A stretch of 64,000 nt of DNA from Rhizobium sp. C1 (GCF_021026335.1 NZ_JAJNCY010000010.1:115838-179837), one strand, 5' to 3'; numbered from the stretch's first letter, positions 8,330-17,841 are shown. Translations and numbers: made by a program. The notes: a model not told the origin generated them from the letters alone.

Positions 8330-8863
8330 ATGACGATGGGCTGGACAGACGAGCGCGTCGAAAGACTGAAGAAATTGTGGTCCGAAGGCTTGAGCGCCAG
8401 CCAGATTGCCGCGCAGCTTGGTGGCGTCAGCCGCAACGCTGTGATCGGCAAGGTTCATCGCCTGTGCCTTCCGGGTCGCGCCAAGGCGGGCGGTGCAGCC
8501 ACTGCGCGTCCGGCCAAGCGCCAGGCTGCCGCTGCAGCGCCGCGTTCTCAGTCTTTCATGCCGCGCACGGTCACGCGGACCGTAACCCGCGCCCAGGGCG
8601 CGACGATGCTGAAGGAAGAGGTTGAGACGGAAGTCTATTACGAAACGGAGGTGCAGCCCGCATCCAACGTGGTCGTGCCGATTTCGCGTCGCCTCACGCT
8701 GACGGAACTGACGGAGCGCACCTGCAAGTGGCCGGTCGGCGATCCGATGAAGGACGACTTCCACTTCTGCGGCAATGACAGCGCGGATGGCTCGCCCTAT
8801 TGCACCTATCACGCACGGCTCGCCTATCAGCCATCTGCCGAGCGCCGACGCGCCGGCCGCTGA
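8330..8863 (+). CDS. gcrA: GcrA cell cycle regulator
   Basis: A 177-residue protein with the GcrA signature at its N-terminus: W-T-D-E-R-V-E-R-L-K-K-L-W followed by a helix-turn-helix (SASQIAAQLGGVSRNAVIGK) and H-R-L. GcrA binds sigma-70 RNA polymerase and activates promoters carrying CcrM-methylated GANTC sites. The C-terminus contains a C-K-W-P-V-G-D-P segment and F-C-G-N, typical of the sigma-interacting domain. The ATG at 8330 lies 11 bases from AAGGAG; a TTG at 8324 has tighter spacing and could be the real start. The upstream region is densely packed with GANTC sites, consistent with feedback. A strong terminator follows. Confidence 0.96.
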   Translation: MTMGWTDERVERLKKLWSEGLSASQIAAQLGGVSRNAVIGKVHRLCLPGRAKAGGAATARPAKRQAAAAAPRSQSFMPRTVTRTVTRAQGATMLKEEVETEVYYETEVQPASNVVVPISRRLTLTELTERTCKWPVGDPMKDDFHFCGNDSADGSPYCTYHARLAYQPSAERRRAGR

Positions 8864-8889
8864 TCTCGAAGACAGATAGCATGAAATGA

Positions 8890-8920
8890 AACGGGCCCCG
8901 AAAGGGGCCCGTTGCGTTTT
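8890..8920 (+). terminator. gcrA terminator
   Basis: AACGGGCCCC-GAAA-GGGGCCCGTT, a perfect 10-bp stem with a GNRA-type loop, followed by GCGTTTT. It lies between two convergent genes and may work both ways. Confidence 0.9.
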
Positions 8921-8964
8921 GGGGAGGGATGGGAACGGGATGTTTCTCGATCGGACGCGAGCGA

Positions 8965-9156
8965 TCAGAGACGATCGGTCACGCTCTTGACGGCGTCCTT
9001 GGCATTGCCCTTGGCGGTCTGGACCTTGCCCTTGACCTCCTGAGCGGCGCCCTTGGCGCGCAGTGCGTCGTCGCCGGTCGCCTTGCCGACAGCCTGTTTG
9101 GCCTTGCCGGCGAGTTCGTTGGCCTTGCCCGAAATCTTGTCAGTCGTGCTGCTCAT
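8965..9156 (-). CDS. CsbD-family stress protein
   Basis: A 63-residue hydrophilic protein made of K-G-K-A/A-K-G/A-V-G-K motifs, the CsbD-like family (PF05532). Members are small general stress proteins induced in stationary phase or by envelope stress; the molecular role is unknown. The start at 9156 is preceded by AAGGAG, and an in-frame extension to 9186 is not needed. It sits convergent to gcrA and on the same strand as phoB, separated from phoB by a long terminator hairpin. Confidence 0.92.
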   Translation of the reverse strand: MSSTTDKISGKANELAGKAKQAVGKATGDDALRAKGAAQEVKGKVQTAKGNAKDAVKSVTDRL

Positions 9157-9270
9157 GAGCGTTTCTCCTTTTTCCGGAACAAACACATTCCGTTTGCCCC
9201 CAAGGAACGCTCCAGTGCCGATCGGGTTCCCGCTATATCCAGAAATAGCGATATGAGATCGTGGAAACGC

Positions 9271-9310
9271 AAAGCGCGACCGCGCCCTTTTCAGGGCGCG
9301 GTCGCGCTTT
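9271..9310 (-). terminator. Long hairpin terminator downstream of phoB
   Basis: AAAGCGCGACCGCGCCC pairs perfectly with its complement across a 6-base loop. It lies 12 bases after the phoB stop and upstream of csbD-like. The A/T bases at both stem ends allow termination in either direction. Confidence 0.88.
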
Positions 9311-9321
9311 GATTTCAGGTC

Positions 9322-10005
9322 TCAGCCTTCCATCGAATAGCCCGCGCCGCGAACGGTGCGGATGACATCCGGCATGTTGGAGAAGTTCAGCGCCTTGCGC
9401 AGCCGGCCGATGTGAACATCGACCGTGCGCTCATCCACATAGATATCGTGGCCCCAGACGCCGTCGAGAAGCTGCGAGCGCGAGAAGACGCGGCCGGGCG
9501 ATGACATGAAGAATTCCAGCAGGCGGAATTCCGTCGGCCCGAGACGCACTTCGCGAGAGCGTCGATGAACGCGATGGCTGTCCCGATCGAGTTCGATATC
9601 CCCGCATTTCAGCTGCGAAGATACCACTTCCGGCTTGGCGCGGCGAAGCATGGCTTTCACGCGCGCCATCAGTTCCGGTGTCGAGAAGGGCTTCACGACA
9701 TAGTCGTCCGCGCCGGTCGAAAGACCGCGAATGCGCTCGCTTTCCTCGCCGCGGGCCGTCAGCATGATGATCGGCAGTCGCTCCGTTGTCGGGCGCGCCC
9801 GCAGGCGGCGGCACAATTCGATGCCCGGAACGCCTGGCAGCATCCAGTCGAGGATCACGAGATCCGGAACATGCTCCTGCAGGCGGATATCCGCCTCGTC
9901 GCCACGCAGGATCGTTTCGACCTCGTAGCCTTCCGCTTCGAGATTGTATCGGAGGAGAACGCTCAGCGCCTCCTCGTCTTCGACCACCGTAATCTTAGGC
10001 TGCAT
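9322..10005 (-). CDS. phoB: Phosphate regulon response regulator PhoB
   Basis: A 227-residue OmpR-family regulator. The receiver domain has the acidic pair E9-D10, phospho-acceptor Asp53 (LVILDWMLPG), Thr in M-L-T-A-R and Lys in V-V-K-P-F. The C-terminal winged helix contains the recognition-helix segment D-E-R-T-V-D-V-H-I-G-R-L-R-K-A-L and ends R-G-A-G-Y-S. The full-length match and the neighbours phoU and phoR identify it as PhoB, activator of phosphate-starvation genes. It starts 15 bases after the phoU stop, so the two are co-transcribed. Confidence 0.97.
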   Translation of the reverse strand: MQPKITVVEDEEALSVLLRYNLEAEGYEVETILRGDEADIRLQEHVPDLVILDWMLPGVPGIELCRRLRARPTTERLPIIMLTARGEESERIRGLSTGADDYVVKPFSTPELMARVKAMLRRAKPEVVSSQLKCGDIELDRDSHRVHRRSREVRLGPTEFRLLEFFMSSPGRVFSRSQLLDGVWGHDIYVDERTVDVHIGRLRKALNFSNMPDVIRTVRGAGYSMEG

Positions 10006-10020
10006 GACGTTCTACTGCCT

Positions 10021-10731
10021 TCAGCCCTGAACCGTCATCGTGGCGGTGTTGTCGTCCTTCGGGCGCTCGCCGTCAGGCTGCGTACCGGTCGTCATGTAGT
10101 AGATCGTCTCGGCAATGTTGGTGGCGTGGTCGCCGATGCGCTCGATGTTCTTGGCGCAGAACAGGAGATGCGTGCAGGACGTGATGTTGCGCGGATCTTC
10201 CATCATGTAGGTCAGGAGTTCGCGGAACAGCGACGTGTACATCGCGTCGATTTCCTCGTCGCGGTCGCGGATGGCCTGCGCCTTCTCGGCCGAACGCGTG
10301 GTATACACGTCAAGAACGTCCTTGAGCTGGGCAAGGGCCAGTTCAGAGAGGTGCTCCATGCCACGGGCCAGCGCACGCGGAACGCCGCTCTGCTGGACTG
10401 CAATGACGCGCTTGGCGGTGTTCTTGCCGAGGTCGCCGACGCGCTCCAGATCGGAGGCGATGCGGATCGAGCCCATGATTTCGCGCAGGTCGTTGGCGAC
10501 CGGCTGGCGGCGGGCAATCGTCAGGATAGCCTTGTCTGTGATTTCGCGCTCGGCGGCGTCGAGAATGGCGTCATCCGAGATCACGCGCTGCGCAAGTGCC
10601 GCATCCGCATTGACCAGCGCGCGGACGGCGTCGCTTGCCATCTGTTCGGCCATGCCACCCATTTCCGCAATACGGCGGGTGAGAAAACGCAGTTCCTCGT
10701 CATAGGCGGTCATAATGTGGGATTGGGTCAT
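10021..10731 (-). CDS. phoU: Phosphate signalling protein PhoU
   Basis: A 236-residue all-helical PhoU protein with two three-helix repeats. The family's metal-binding segments are visible (A-E-R-E-I-T-D-K-A in the first repeat and D-R-D-E-E-I-D in the second). PhoU links the state of the Pst transporter to PhoR, keeping the Pho regulon off when phosphate is plentiful. It is the first gene of a phoU-phoB unit. In most relatives pstSCAB precedes it directly; here the 201-bp spacer leads straight to phoR. Pho-box-like repeats lie 111 bases and more upstream of the start. Confidence 0.97.
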   Translation of the reverse strand: MTQSHIMTAYDEELRFLTRRIAEMGGMAEQMASDAVRALVNADAALAQRVISDDAILDAAEREITDKAILTIARRQPVANDLREIMGSIRIASDLERVGDLGKNTAKRVIAVQQSGVPRALARGMEHLSELALAQLKDVLDVYTTRSAEKAQAIRDRDEEIDAMYTSLFRELLTYMMEDPRNITSCTHLLFCAKNIERIGDHATNIAETIYYMTTGTQPDGERPKDDNTATMTVQG

Positions 10732-10830
10732 GTCGGGCCTCTTCGATCAGCCGTTGCGCGTTCATGCTCGGCCGCACCATGAAAATGGCGCGACGCATTC
10801 ATTAGGGATGCGCTTTCCTAGCGTCACCCG

Positions 10831-10870
10831 CCAATGCTTTTATGACACTTTGGCAAAAGATTTGTGACAA
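10831..10870 (-). promoter_or_regulatory. Candidate Pho box before phoU-phoB
   Basis: Read on the minus strand, two strong units TTGTCAC (10864-10870) and GTGTCAT (10842-10848) are exactly 22 bp apart, with weaker units at the intervening and following 11-bp positions. This is the phasing of PhoB boxes (CTGTCAT repeats every 11 bp). It suggests autoregulation of phoU-phoB. Confidence 0.55.
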
Positions 10871-10932
10871 ATTATAGAGCTGAATTCATTTGATTATTTC
10901 AAAAGCATGAACGGCTTTGGCCGCGGTCTGCG

Positions 10933-12192
10933 TCAGAATCTCACGGTAAACACGGATCCCTTGCCGATTTCCGACTTCACGATCAGTCGCGCGCGATGCC
11001 GCGTCAGGATGTGTTTGACAATGGCAAGGCCCAGTCCCGTGCCCTTCTTCGACCGGCTGGCCTCGACATTGACGCGATAGAAACGCTCGGTCAGGCGCGG
11101 AATATGTTCTTCGGCAATGCCGGGCCCGAAATCACGGATCGAGACTTCAGCGCCGTGCCCGCCCTCGGTGGGATTCAGTGTGACCTCGACGCGCTTGCCT
11201 TCCTGCCCGTATTTGCAGGCATTCTGAACCAGATTTTCGAAGACCTGAATCAGTTCGTCACGGTCACCGGCCACAAAGACCGCTTCCGTCGGCAGGTTCA
11301 GCACCACCTCGACATCGAGCGATGCCGCCAGCGGCTGCAGCGCGTCGCGTACATGGCCGAGAAGCGGCAGAAGGTCCACCCGGTCCGAGGGTGCGATATG
11401 CGCCTTCAGTTCCAACCGTGACAGCGACAACAGGTCGTCCACCAGCCGGTTCATGCGCTGCACCTGCTCGAGCATGATGCCGAGAAACCGTTCGCCCGCC
11501 TTCGGGTCATTTTTGGCAGGCCCCTGCAGCGTCTCGATGAAGCCCTGCAGCGAGGCCAGCGGAGTGCGCAATTCATGGCTGGCATTCGCCACGAAATCCG
11601 AACGCATCCGCTCCACCACGCGCGATTCCGAAATGTCGCGGAAGGAGAGGACGAAATGCGTGGGTCGTCCGGTTCCCGTCACCACGGGTGCCACTCGCAC
11701 CAGGTACACCCGCGTCGAGGGATGCCGCTCGGTATATTCCACCGTGTTGACATTCCCCTTCGCGATCGTCTCGCGTACGCAGTCGAGAATGGCGGGAGAG
11801 CGCAGCCGCGTCGTGATATGCGCATTCGGCTCGATCCCGCCGAAGGACTGCGCGGCCGCGGCATTCTGGAAGATGATGTTCTCGCGGTGGTCGATCAGAT
11901 AGAGCGGGATATCGATGGCGGAAAGGGCGGCGCTGGTGGTTGCGATATTGTCGCGCGGCGCATCGACGCTCTGCGGCGGCTCTCCGACAACGCCTGCGGG
12001 CGCAAGGCCTGCGCTGGGGCTGCGGGTCGGCTGATAGGCCAGAATGGCCACGGCGACAATGGACAGGGCAACCGACAGGCCGACCAGATGCAGCCCGGCC
12101 GCGAGCGCCGCACCAAGGATCAGCAGGCCAGCCAGCAGCGAATAGGGGCTATGGCGCAATCTGATTTTGCCGTCATCGTCCGTCAATGCCAC
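10933..12192 (-). CDS. phoR: Phosphate regulon sensor kinase PhoR
   Basis: About 419 residues from the GTG at 12192, which follows GGAGGAAGG; a GTG at 12207 is also in frame. Two N-terminal membrane helices lie within residues 20-55. A PAS-like domain (D-I-P-L-Y-L-I-D-H-R-E-N) follows, then the phospho-acceptor box F-V-A-N-A-S-H-E-L-R-T-P-L-A-S-L, N-box N-L-V-Q-N-A-C-K-Y-G, and G-boxes D-F-G-P-G-I and K-G-T-G-L-G-L. It lacks a large periplasmic sensor, as PhoR does. It ends 201 bases before phoU and is divergent from ppk2, with which it shares a 132-bp promoter region. Confidence 0.94.
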   Translation of the reverse strand: MALTDDDGKIRLRHSPYSLLAGLLILGAALAAGLHLVGLSVALSIVAVAILAYQPTRSPSAGLAPAGVVGEPPQSVDAPRDNIATTSAALSAIDIPLYLIDHRENIIFQNAAAAQSFGGIEPNAHITTRLRSPAILDCVRETIAKGNVNTVEYTERHPSTRVYLVRVAPVVTGTGRPTHFVLSFRDISESRVVERMRSDFVANASHELRTPLASLQGFIETLQGPAKNDPKAGERFLGIMLEQVQRMNRLVDDLLSLSRLELKAHIAPSDRVDLLPLLGHVRDALQPLAASLDVEVVLNLPTEAVFVAGDRDELIQVFENLVQNACKYGQEGKRVEVTLNPTEGGHGAEVSIRDFGPGIAEEHIPRLTERFYRVNVEASRSKKGTGLGLAIVKHILTRHRARLIVKSEIGKGSVFTVRF

Positions 12193-12324
12193 GCCTTCCT
12201 CCCCCACGCCGAATCGTCAATGATCAGACGTTGTTACGCTTCTATTGTGACATGTTTTTCTTCGTCCGCATCCAAGCTATGATGAATTAATGTGACAGGA
12301 AGAAAATCGGAGGAAACTGAAGGC

Positions 12325-13203
12325 ATGGCAGACCAGAAGAGCAGGGCCGTCGAACTCGAATTTGACGGCAAGAAGCGGGTGTTCGACGTTGACGATCCGC
12401 ATCTTCCCGAGTGGATCGAGGAGGCCGCTCTCGATTCCGGCGGTTATCCTTACAAGAAGAAACTCAAGGAGGAGGACTACCAGATCGAACTCTATGCGCT
12501 GCAGAAGGAGCTGGTGAAGGTCCAGTTCTGGCTGCAGAGGACGGGCAAGCGCGTGATCGCCGTTTTCGAGGGCCGGGACGCCGCCGGCAAGGGCGGCTCG
12601 ATTGCCGCAACGCTCGCCTACATGAACCCGCGCTCCGCTCGTGTCGTGGCACTGACCAAGCCGACGGAAACCGAACGTGGCCAGTGGTATTTCCAGCGCT
12701 ATGTCAGCCATTTTCCGACCGCCGGGGAATTCGTCGCCTTCGACCGCTCCTGGTATAACCGCGCCGGCGTCGAGCCCGTCATGGGCTTTTGCACGGAGGG
12801 CGAATACAAGGACTTCCTCAAGGCAACCCCGGATTTCGAACGCCTGATCGTCAATGACGGCACCTATCTCTTCAAGTTCTGGCTCAATATCGGTCGCGAA
12901 ATGCAGCTGAAGCGTTTCCACGACCGCCGCCATGATCCGCTGAAGGTCTGGAAACTTTCCGACATGGACATCGCCGCACTCACCAAGTGGGACGACTATT
13001 CCAAGGCGCGCGACAAGATGCTGAAGGACACCCGCACCAAGCACGCCCCCTGGACGGTCATCCGCGCCAACGACAAGCGTCGCGCCCGCCTCAACCTCAT
13101 CCGACACATCCTCCATTCGCTGGATTACGACGGCAAGGAGAAGCAGGCGATCGGCGCGATCGACAACGAGATCCTCGACGGGCCGGAATTGCTGAAGGAC
13201 TGA
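12325..13203 (+). CDS. ppk2: Polyphosphate kinase 2
   Basis: A 292-residue PPK2-family enzyme that transfers phosphate between polyphosphate and nucleotides. The Walker A motif is [11 protein letters not shown] at about residue 82, followed by the lid region with Q-R-Y-V-S-H-F-P and the Walker B-like [11 protein letters not shown]. The start is the ATG at 12325, after GGAGG; an upstream GTG at 12292 is in frame but less likely. Placement beside phoR matches its usual Rhizobiaceae position and links it to phosphate storage. Confidence 0.95.
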   Translation: MADQKSRAVELEFDGKKRVFDVDDPHLPEWIEEAALDSGGYPYKKKLKEEDYQIELYALQKELVKVQFWLQRTGKRVIAVFEGRDAAGKGGSIAATLAYMNPRSARVVALTKPTETERGQWYFQRYVSHFPTAGEFVAFDRSWYNRAGVEPVMGFCTEGEYKDFLKATPDFERLIVNDGTYLFKFWLNIGREMQLKRFHDRRHDPLKVWKLSDMDIAALTKWDDYSKARDKMLKDTRTKHAPWTVIRANDKRRARLNLIRHILHSLDYDGKEKQAIGAIDNEILDGPELLKD

Positions 13204-13218
13204 AGTCCTCGGCCCAAT

Positions 13219-13401
13219 CCCCCTCTCTTGCGATTTCTGATGTTTAGCCTTCGGCTAAGCCATCGAAATCGCTTTCTCCCCCACAAGTGGGGAGATTGGA
13301 GGATGACGTTGCCGCTTGCGCCCATCTCCCCCCTGGTGGGGGAGAACGGAATTTCAGCATCTTAGCGGAACGCTAAGTGCTAGAAATTCCAAGAGAGGGG
13401 G
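13219..13401. repeat. Palindromic intergenic repeat (RIME/MITE-like), 183 bp
   Basis: The element is bounded by 12-bp perfect inverted ends, CCCCCTCTCTTG at 13219 and its complement at 13390-13401; similarity continues inward (ATTTCT). Each end contains its own small hairpin (TTAGCC-TTC-GGCTAA left; CTTAGCG-GAA-CGCTAAG right), and two further C-rich/G-rich hairpins fill the middle. It has no coding capacity. The design resembles rhizobial intergenic mosaic elements and other non-autonomous palindromic repeats. Confidence 0.75.
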
Positions 13402-13782
13402 TCTCTCCGATGAATTTTCATCCCCCAATTCCCCCGCTCCCCAAGCTTGCCTCATCATAGTCCCGTCCCATCACGGATACACCGCAGGGCGCTGCGGCGA
13501 GGTGGGGCCGGTTCCGGGTTCGAGGGTCAGACGCAAGCTCTCGGATATTCGCCCCCGCAAGGGCGGTGGATGAAGGGTTCGGTTGTCAGATCGGATATTT
13601 GCCGGCGCGTGACGAGAGACGGTGACCCGGAGGGCAAGCGGAGGCAGGCCGCACCCGAAGCGCTGGCCTGGCCAGCATAAGCAATCGCGGTCCACTGCCA
13701 GTAGCCTCACTTCCTGGGTGGAGACCCGTGAGGACGGACCGGGCGTTGAGATCCAAGTTCGTCACGTGACAAGGACTGAAAC
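13402..13782. other. Gene-free spacer with nested stem-loops (possible structured RNA)
   Basis: No convincing protein-coding frame is present. Several stems can be read: GCTGGCC-T-GGCCAGC at 13662-13676, and a nested long hairpin in which CGGTCC (13688-13693) pairs with GGACCG (13736-13741), CCTCAC (13705-13710) with GTGAGG (13728-13733), and GGGT with ACCC around GGAG. The motif TCGGATATT(C/T)GCC occurs twice. It does not match conserved cores of RNase P, SRP RNA or tmRNA that I know. Strand and transcription are unknown. Confidence 0.4.
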
Positions 13783-13836
13783 GGGGCGTCTGGGACGCCA
13801 TTTATTTATACCATTACGAGGTGTTGCAGACGCCCC
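13783..13836. repeat. Inverted repeat with 10-bp perfect arms
   Basis: GGGGCGTCTG at 13783-13792 and CAGACGCCCC at 13827-13836 are perfect complements separated by 34 AT-richer bases. It lies at the right end of the structured spacer. It may be part of the same RNA, or a separate element. Confidence 0.6.
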
Positions 13837-13933
13837 GGCCGATCTTCTGGACAAGAGGATCATGAGAATGAGGCGTAACCCGGAGGTGTTGGCCTGCCGG
13901 GGTTTTGGTGCGACCGCCAAGCGCCTGCATTTG

Positions 13934-13990
13934 TTGACAATGACGGGCGAAATCGCGATAGTAACCGCGCCGCTGTCGAAGCGGCATTTT
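13934..13990 (+). promoter_or_regulatory. argD promoter and leader hairpin
   Basis: TTGACA at 13934 and GATAGT at 13957 are separated by 17 bp, a plausible sigma-70 promoter. A hairpin GCCGCT-GTCGA-AGCGGC (13969-13985) followed by ATTTTTT begins where transcription would start. As it would lie at the extreme 5' end of the message, it is more likely an RNA-stability element or the terminator of an upstream transcript than an attenuator. Confidence 0.55.
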
Positions 13991-14028
13991 TTATTCCCGT
14001 CGATGACAGGCCCAAAGGAGACCGCGCC

Positions 14029-15213
14029 ATGGCCGAAGCCACGCCGCTTTATGACAGTTATTCCCGTGCGCCGCTCCGTTTCGAGCGCGGCGAGGGCGTC
14101 TGGCTCATTGCGGAAAATGGCGAGCGATATCTCGATTTCGCAGCCGGCGTAGCGGTCAATTCGCTGGGTCATTCGCATCCGCATCTGGTCGAGACGCTGA
14201 AGGCGCAGGCTGAAAAGCTCTGGCATACGTCGAACCTCTATGAGGCTCCCGGCCAGGAGCGGCTGGCCAGCCGCCTCGTCGCCAACACCTTTGCCGACAA
14301 GGTCTTCTTCACCAATTCGGGTGCCGAAGCGATCGAATGCGCCATCAAGACGGCGCGCCGCTATCACTTTCACAAGGGCCATCCGGAAAAGTTCCACATC
14401 ATCACCTTCGACGGCGCCTTCCATGGCCGCACGACGGCGACGATCGCCGCCGGTGGCAATGAGAAATATATCGAAGGCTTCGGCCCCAAGGCCCCGGGTT
14501 TCGACAAGGTGGCCTTTGGCGATCTCGACGCCGTCAAGGCTGCCATCACCGAGGCAACCGCCGGCATTCTCATCGAGCCCGTGCAGGGCGAGGGCGGCGT
14601 GCGTCCGGTGGATCCGGAATTCCTTCGCGCACTGCGCACCATCTGCGACGATCACGGCCTGCTGCTGATCCTCGACGAGGTCCAGAGCGGCGTTGGCCGT
14701 ACAGGCCGCCTCTTCGCGCATGAATGGGCGGGCATCACGCCCGACATCATGGGCATCGCCAAGGGCATTGGCGGCGGCTTCCCCTTCGGCGCCTGCCTGG
14801 CCACGGACGAAGCCGCTTCCGGCATGGTCGCCGGCACGCATGGCTCGACCTATGGCGGCAACCCGCTCGCCATGGCGGTCGGCAATGCAGTTCTCGACGT
14901 CGTTCTGGGCGATGGCTTTCTGGAACATGTCAACGACATGAGCCTCGTCTTCCGTCAGGGCCTGGAATCGCTCAAGGACCGCTATCCGGACGAAATCGTT
15001 GAAGTCCGCGGTCAGGGCCTTCTGCTCGGCATCAAGGCCAGGCGTCCGGTTGCCGATCTGATCAAGGCAGTGCGCGCTGAAAAGATGCTTGGCGTCGGTG
15101 CGGGCGACAATGTCATGCGCCTCGTTCCGCCGCTGACCGTCACGGCAGACGAAATCCGTGAAGGTCTGGCCCGCATCGAACGGGCGCTCGACCATCTCAA
15201 GGCTGCGGCATAA
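14029..15213 (+). CDS. argD: Acetylornithine aminotransferase (class III, PLP)
   Basis: A 394-residue class III aminotransferase that converts N-acetylglutamate semialdehyde to N2-acetylornithine in arginine synthesis, and may also act on succinyl-diaminopimelate. Visible features are the F-F-T-N-S-G-A-E-A substrate/PLP segment, [14 protein letters not shown], and the Schiff-base Lys near residue 245 in G-I-A-K-G-I-G-G-G. An AAAGGAG ribosome-binding site precedes the ATG. argF follows after 26 bases, so the pair forms an arginine operon. Confidence 0.96.
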   Translation: MAEATPLYDSYSRAPLRFERGEGVWLIAENGERYLDFAAGVAVNSLGHSHPHLVETLKAQAEKLWHTSNLYEAPGQERLASRLVANTFADKVFFTNSGAEAIECAIKTARRYHFHKGHPEKFHIITFDGAFHGRTTATIAAGGNEKYIEGFGPKAPGFDKVAFGDLDAVKAAITEATAGILIEPVQGEGGVRPVDPEFLRALRTICDDHGLLLILDEVQSGVGRTGRLFAHEWAGITPDIMGIAKGIGGGFPFGACLATDEAASGMVAGTHGSTYGGNPLAMAVGNAVLDVVLGDGFLEHVNDMSLVFRQGLESLKDRYPDEIVEVRGQGLLLGIKARRPVADLIKAVRAEKMLGVGAGDNVMRLVPPLTVTADEIREGLARIERALDHLKAAA

Positions 15214-15239
15214 GCAGCGCGATACTCCAGGACATAGAC

Positions 15240-16157
<918 letters not shown>

Positions 16158-16287
16158 TTCAGTTATTATGTAAGGGGAAATTCCGAGGGCTGGAAACGAT
16201 GAAGATCGATTGTTCAGTCCGCCTCACCCCTGTATCAAGCTTGAGAGACGGCCGCCCGCAATATTGGGCCCGGCCGGGAGAAAACCG

Positions 16288-17286
16288 ATGTCAGCCATGA
16301 CCGCCAATCTCGGCGAATTCGATTTCGCCGGAGACGACAATGTCGTTCCGTTCCAGGTCGAGGGCCTCGATGTGCGCGGCCGCGCCGTGCAGCTCGGGCC
16401 GATGCTCGACACCATTCTTGCCCGTCACGATTATCCGCTGCCAGTCGCGCGCCTCCTGGCCGAAGCCGTGGCGCTGACCGTTCTGCTCGGCACCTCACTG
16501 AAATTTGAGGGCAAGTTCATCGTGCAGACGCAAGGTGACGGGCCGGTCGACCTTCTGGTTGCCGATTTCTCGACGCCCGACAGCCTGCGCGCCTATGCCC
16601 GCTATGATGAGGAGCGCCTGCAGGAAGCCATGGACGAAGGCCTGACGTCGCCGCCCGATCTGCTGGGCAGCGGCATTCTTGCCTTCACCATTGATCAGGG
16701 CACGCATATGGGCCGCTATCAGGGCATCGTGCAGATGGATGGTTCGAGCCTGGAAGACATCGCCATGGTCTATTTCCGCCAGTCGGAGCAGATCCCGACG
16801 GCGGTCCGCCTGAGCGTCGCCGAACTGCTCGACCGTGACGAGGCAGGCAAGCCGCGCCATCGCTGGCGGGCCGGCGGCCTCATCGCACAGTTCCTCCCCG
16901 AGGCGCCCGAGCGCATGCGCCAGGCCGACCTGCCCGGCGGCGACGGCGACGAAGGCCACGAGATCGAGGAGGACGATAACTGGACCGAGGCCCGCAGCCT
17001 TGTGGCCACGATCGACGCGGACGAACTCACCGACCCGCAGGTCGGCGCAGAACGTCTGCTTTATCGTCTCTTCCACGAGCGCGGCGTTCGCGTCTTTGAT
17101 CCGCAAAAGGTTTATGACCGCTGCTCCTGCTCGCGCGACAAGATCGCCGGCGTGCTGCGCGGTCTTGAAGCCGAGGAGGTCGAACAAGGTTTCGAGGATG
17201 GCGTCATCACGGTCACCTGCGAGTTCTGTTCGCAGGTCTATCGCTACACGGCGGAAGAAGTGGAAACGGTACGCGCCGAGGCGTGA
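16288..17286 (+). CDS. hslO: Hsp33 redox-regulated chaperone
   Basis: A 332-residue Hsp33 holdase, activated when oxidation releases zinc from its C-terminal Cys switch. The switch is present as C-S-C-S (about residues 279-281) and C-E-F-C (about 311-314). The core has the family segment L-L-G-T-S-L-K-F-E-G-K-F. The start at 16288 has GGGAGAAA in front; an in-frame extension to 16210 is less likely. An acidic insert (E-E-D-D-N-W-T-E-A) is typical of alphaproteobacterial members. It converges on apaG with a 23-base gap. Confidence 0.95.
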   Translation: MSAMTANLGEFDFAGDDNVVPFQVEGLDVRGRAVQLGPMLDTILARHDYPLPVARLLAEAVALTVLLGTSLKFEGKFIVQTQGDGPVDLLVADFSTPDSLRAYARYDEERLQEAMDEGLTSPPDLLGSGILAFTIDQGTHMGRYQGIVQMDGSSLEDIAMVYFRQSEQIPTAVRLSVAELLDRDEAGKPRHRWRAGGLIAQFLPEAPERMRQADLPGGDGDEGHEIEEDDNWTEARSLVATIDADELTDPQVGAERLLYRLFHERGVRVFDPQKVYDRCSCSRDKIAGVLRGLEAEEVEQGFEDGVITVTCEFCSQVYRYTAEEVETVRAEA

Positions 17287-17309
17287 CTTTCAAAGGCGGG
17301 ACGCTGACG

Positions 17310-17702
17310 TCAGTTCAACGTCCGCGCCAGCCCCGGTGAATCCAGCGAGAAGGCAGGAATCGCGACGTCGAATTTTTCGCCGTCGTCCGTCTCCATTTGA
17401 TAGCGGCCGAACATCATGCCGGAGGGCGTGTCCAGCGGGCAGCCGGAAGAATACTCGTAGGTGTCGCCCGGCGCCAGCCGCGGCTGTTCGCCGATCACGC
17501 CCGGTCCCGTCACCTCGTCTACCTGACCGTTCTGATCGGTAATATGCCAATAGCGATGCATGAGCCTGACCGGTGTCTTCGACCAGTTGGCGATGACAAT
17601 CCGGTAGCCCCATACATAGCGGCTATCTTCCGGATCCGATTGTTCCGGAAGATAGAACGGCTCAACCGTCACTTCGATGTCCCGGGTTACCGCCCTATAC
17701 AT
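17310..17702 (-). CDS. apaG: ApaG/Co2+-Mg2+ efflux-associated protein
   Basis: A 130-residue ApaG protein with the immunoglobulin-like ApaG fold. Recognisable segments are [25 protein letters not shown] and the glycine loop [17 protein letters not shown]. Its function is unsettled: it was linked to cobalt/magnesium tolerance in enterobacteria, and the fold serves as an adaptor domain in eukaryotic F-box proteins. It is convergent with hslO. Confidence 0.96.
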   Translation of the reverse strand: MYRAVTRDIEVTVEPFYLPEQSDPEDSRYVWGYRIVIANWSKTPVRLMHRYWHITDQNGQVDEVTGPGVIGEQPRLAPGDTYEYSSGCPLDTPSGMMFGRYQMETDDGEKFDVAIPAFSLDSPGLARTLN

Positions 17703-17827
17703 GCCACACCTGCAAAACCATGCACTTAGGTATTGTACACCAAAGCGCTTGCGTCAAGTTGCCCGTGATCTTCCGGGAGCATGTGAGACATTGCTGATAG
17801 GCCTGCGACACAATTTTCTTGACTCCG

Positions 17828-17841
17828 AATATCATGATATT
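17828..17841. promoter_or_regulatory. Perfect 14-bp palindrome before the iron-uptake operon
   Basis: AATATCATGATATT lies 66 bp upstream of the cupredoxin start and just downstream of a TTGACT -35-like hexamer (17819). It is placed like an operator. It does not match the RirA, Irr or Fur consensus sequences I recall. Confidence 0.5.

Noticed and set aside
13402..13840. Known housekeeping RNA (RNase P, tmRNA, SRP, 6S) in the spacer before argD
   Set aside because: The conserved cores I can recall for RNase P, SRP RNA and the tmRNA tag sequence are not present on either strand. It is kept only as an unassigned structured region.
13622..14152. Plus-strand frame spanning the spacer before argD
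   Set aside because: It has no ribosome-binding site, contains the argD promoter, and its composition is that of structured non-coding DNA.
13762..15195. A 477-codon frame antisense to argD
   Set aside because: It mirrors a fully conserved aminotransferase gene and has no protein-family features.
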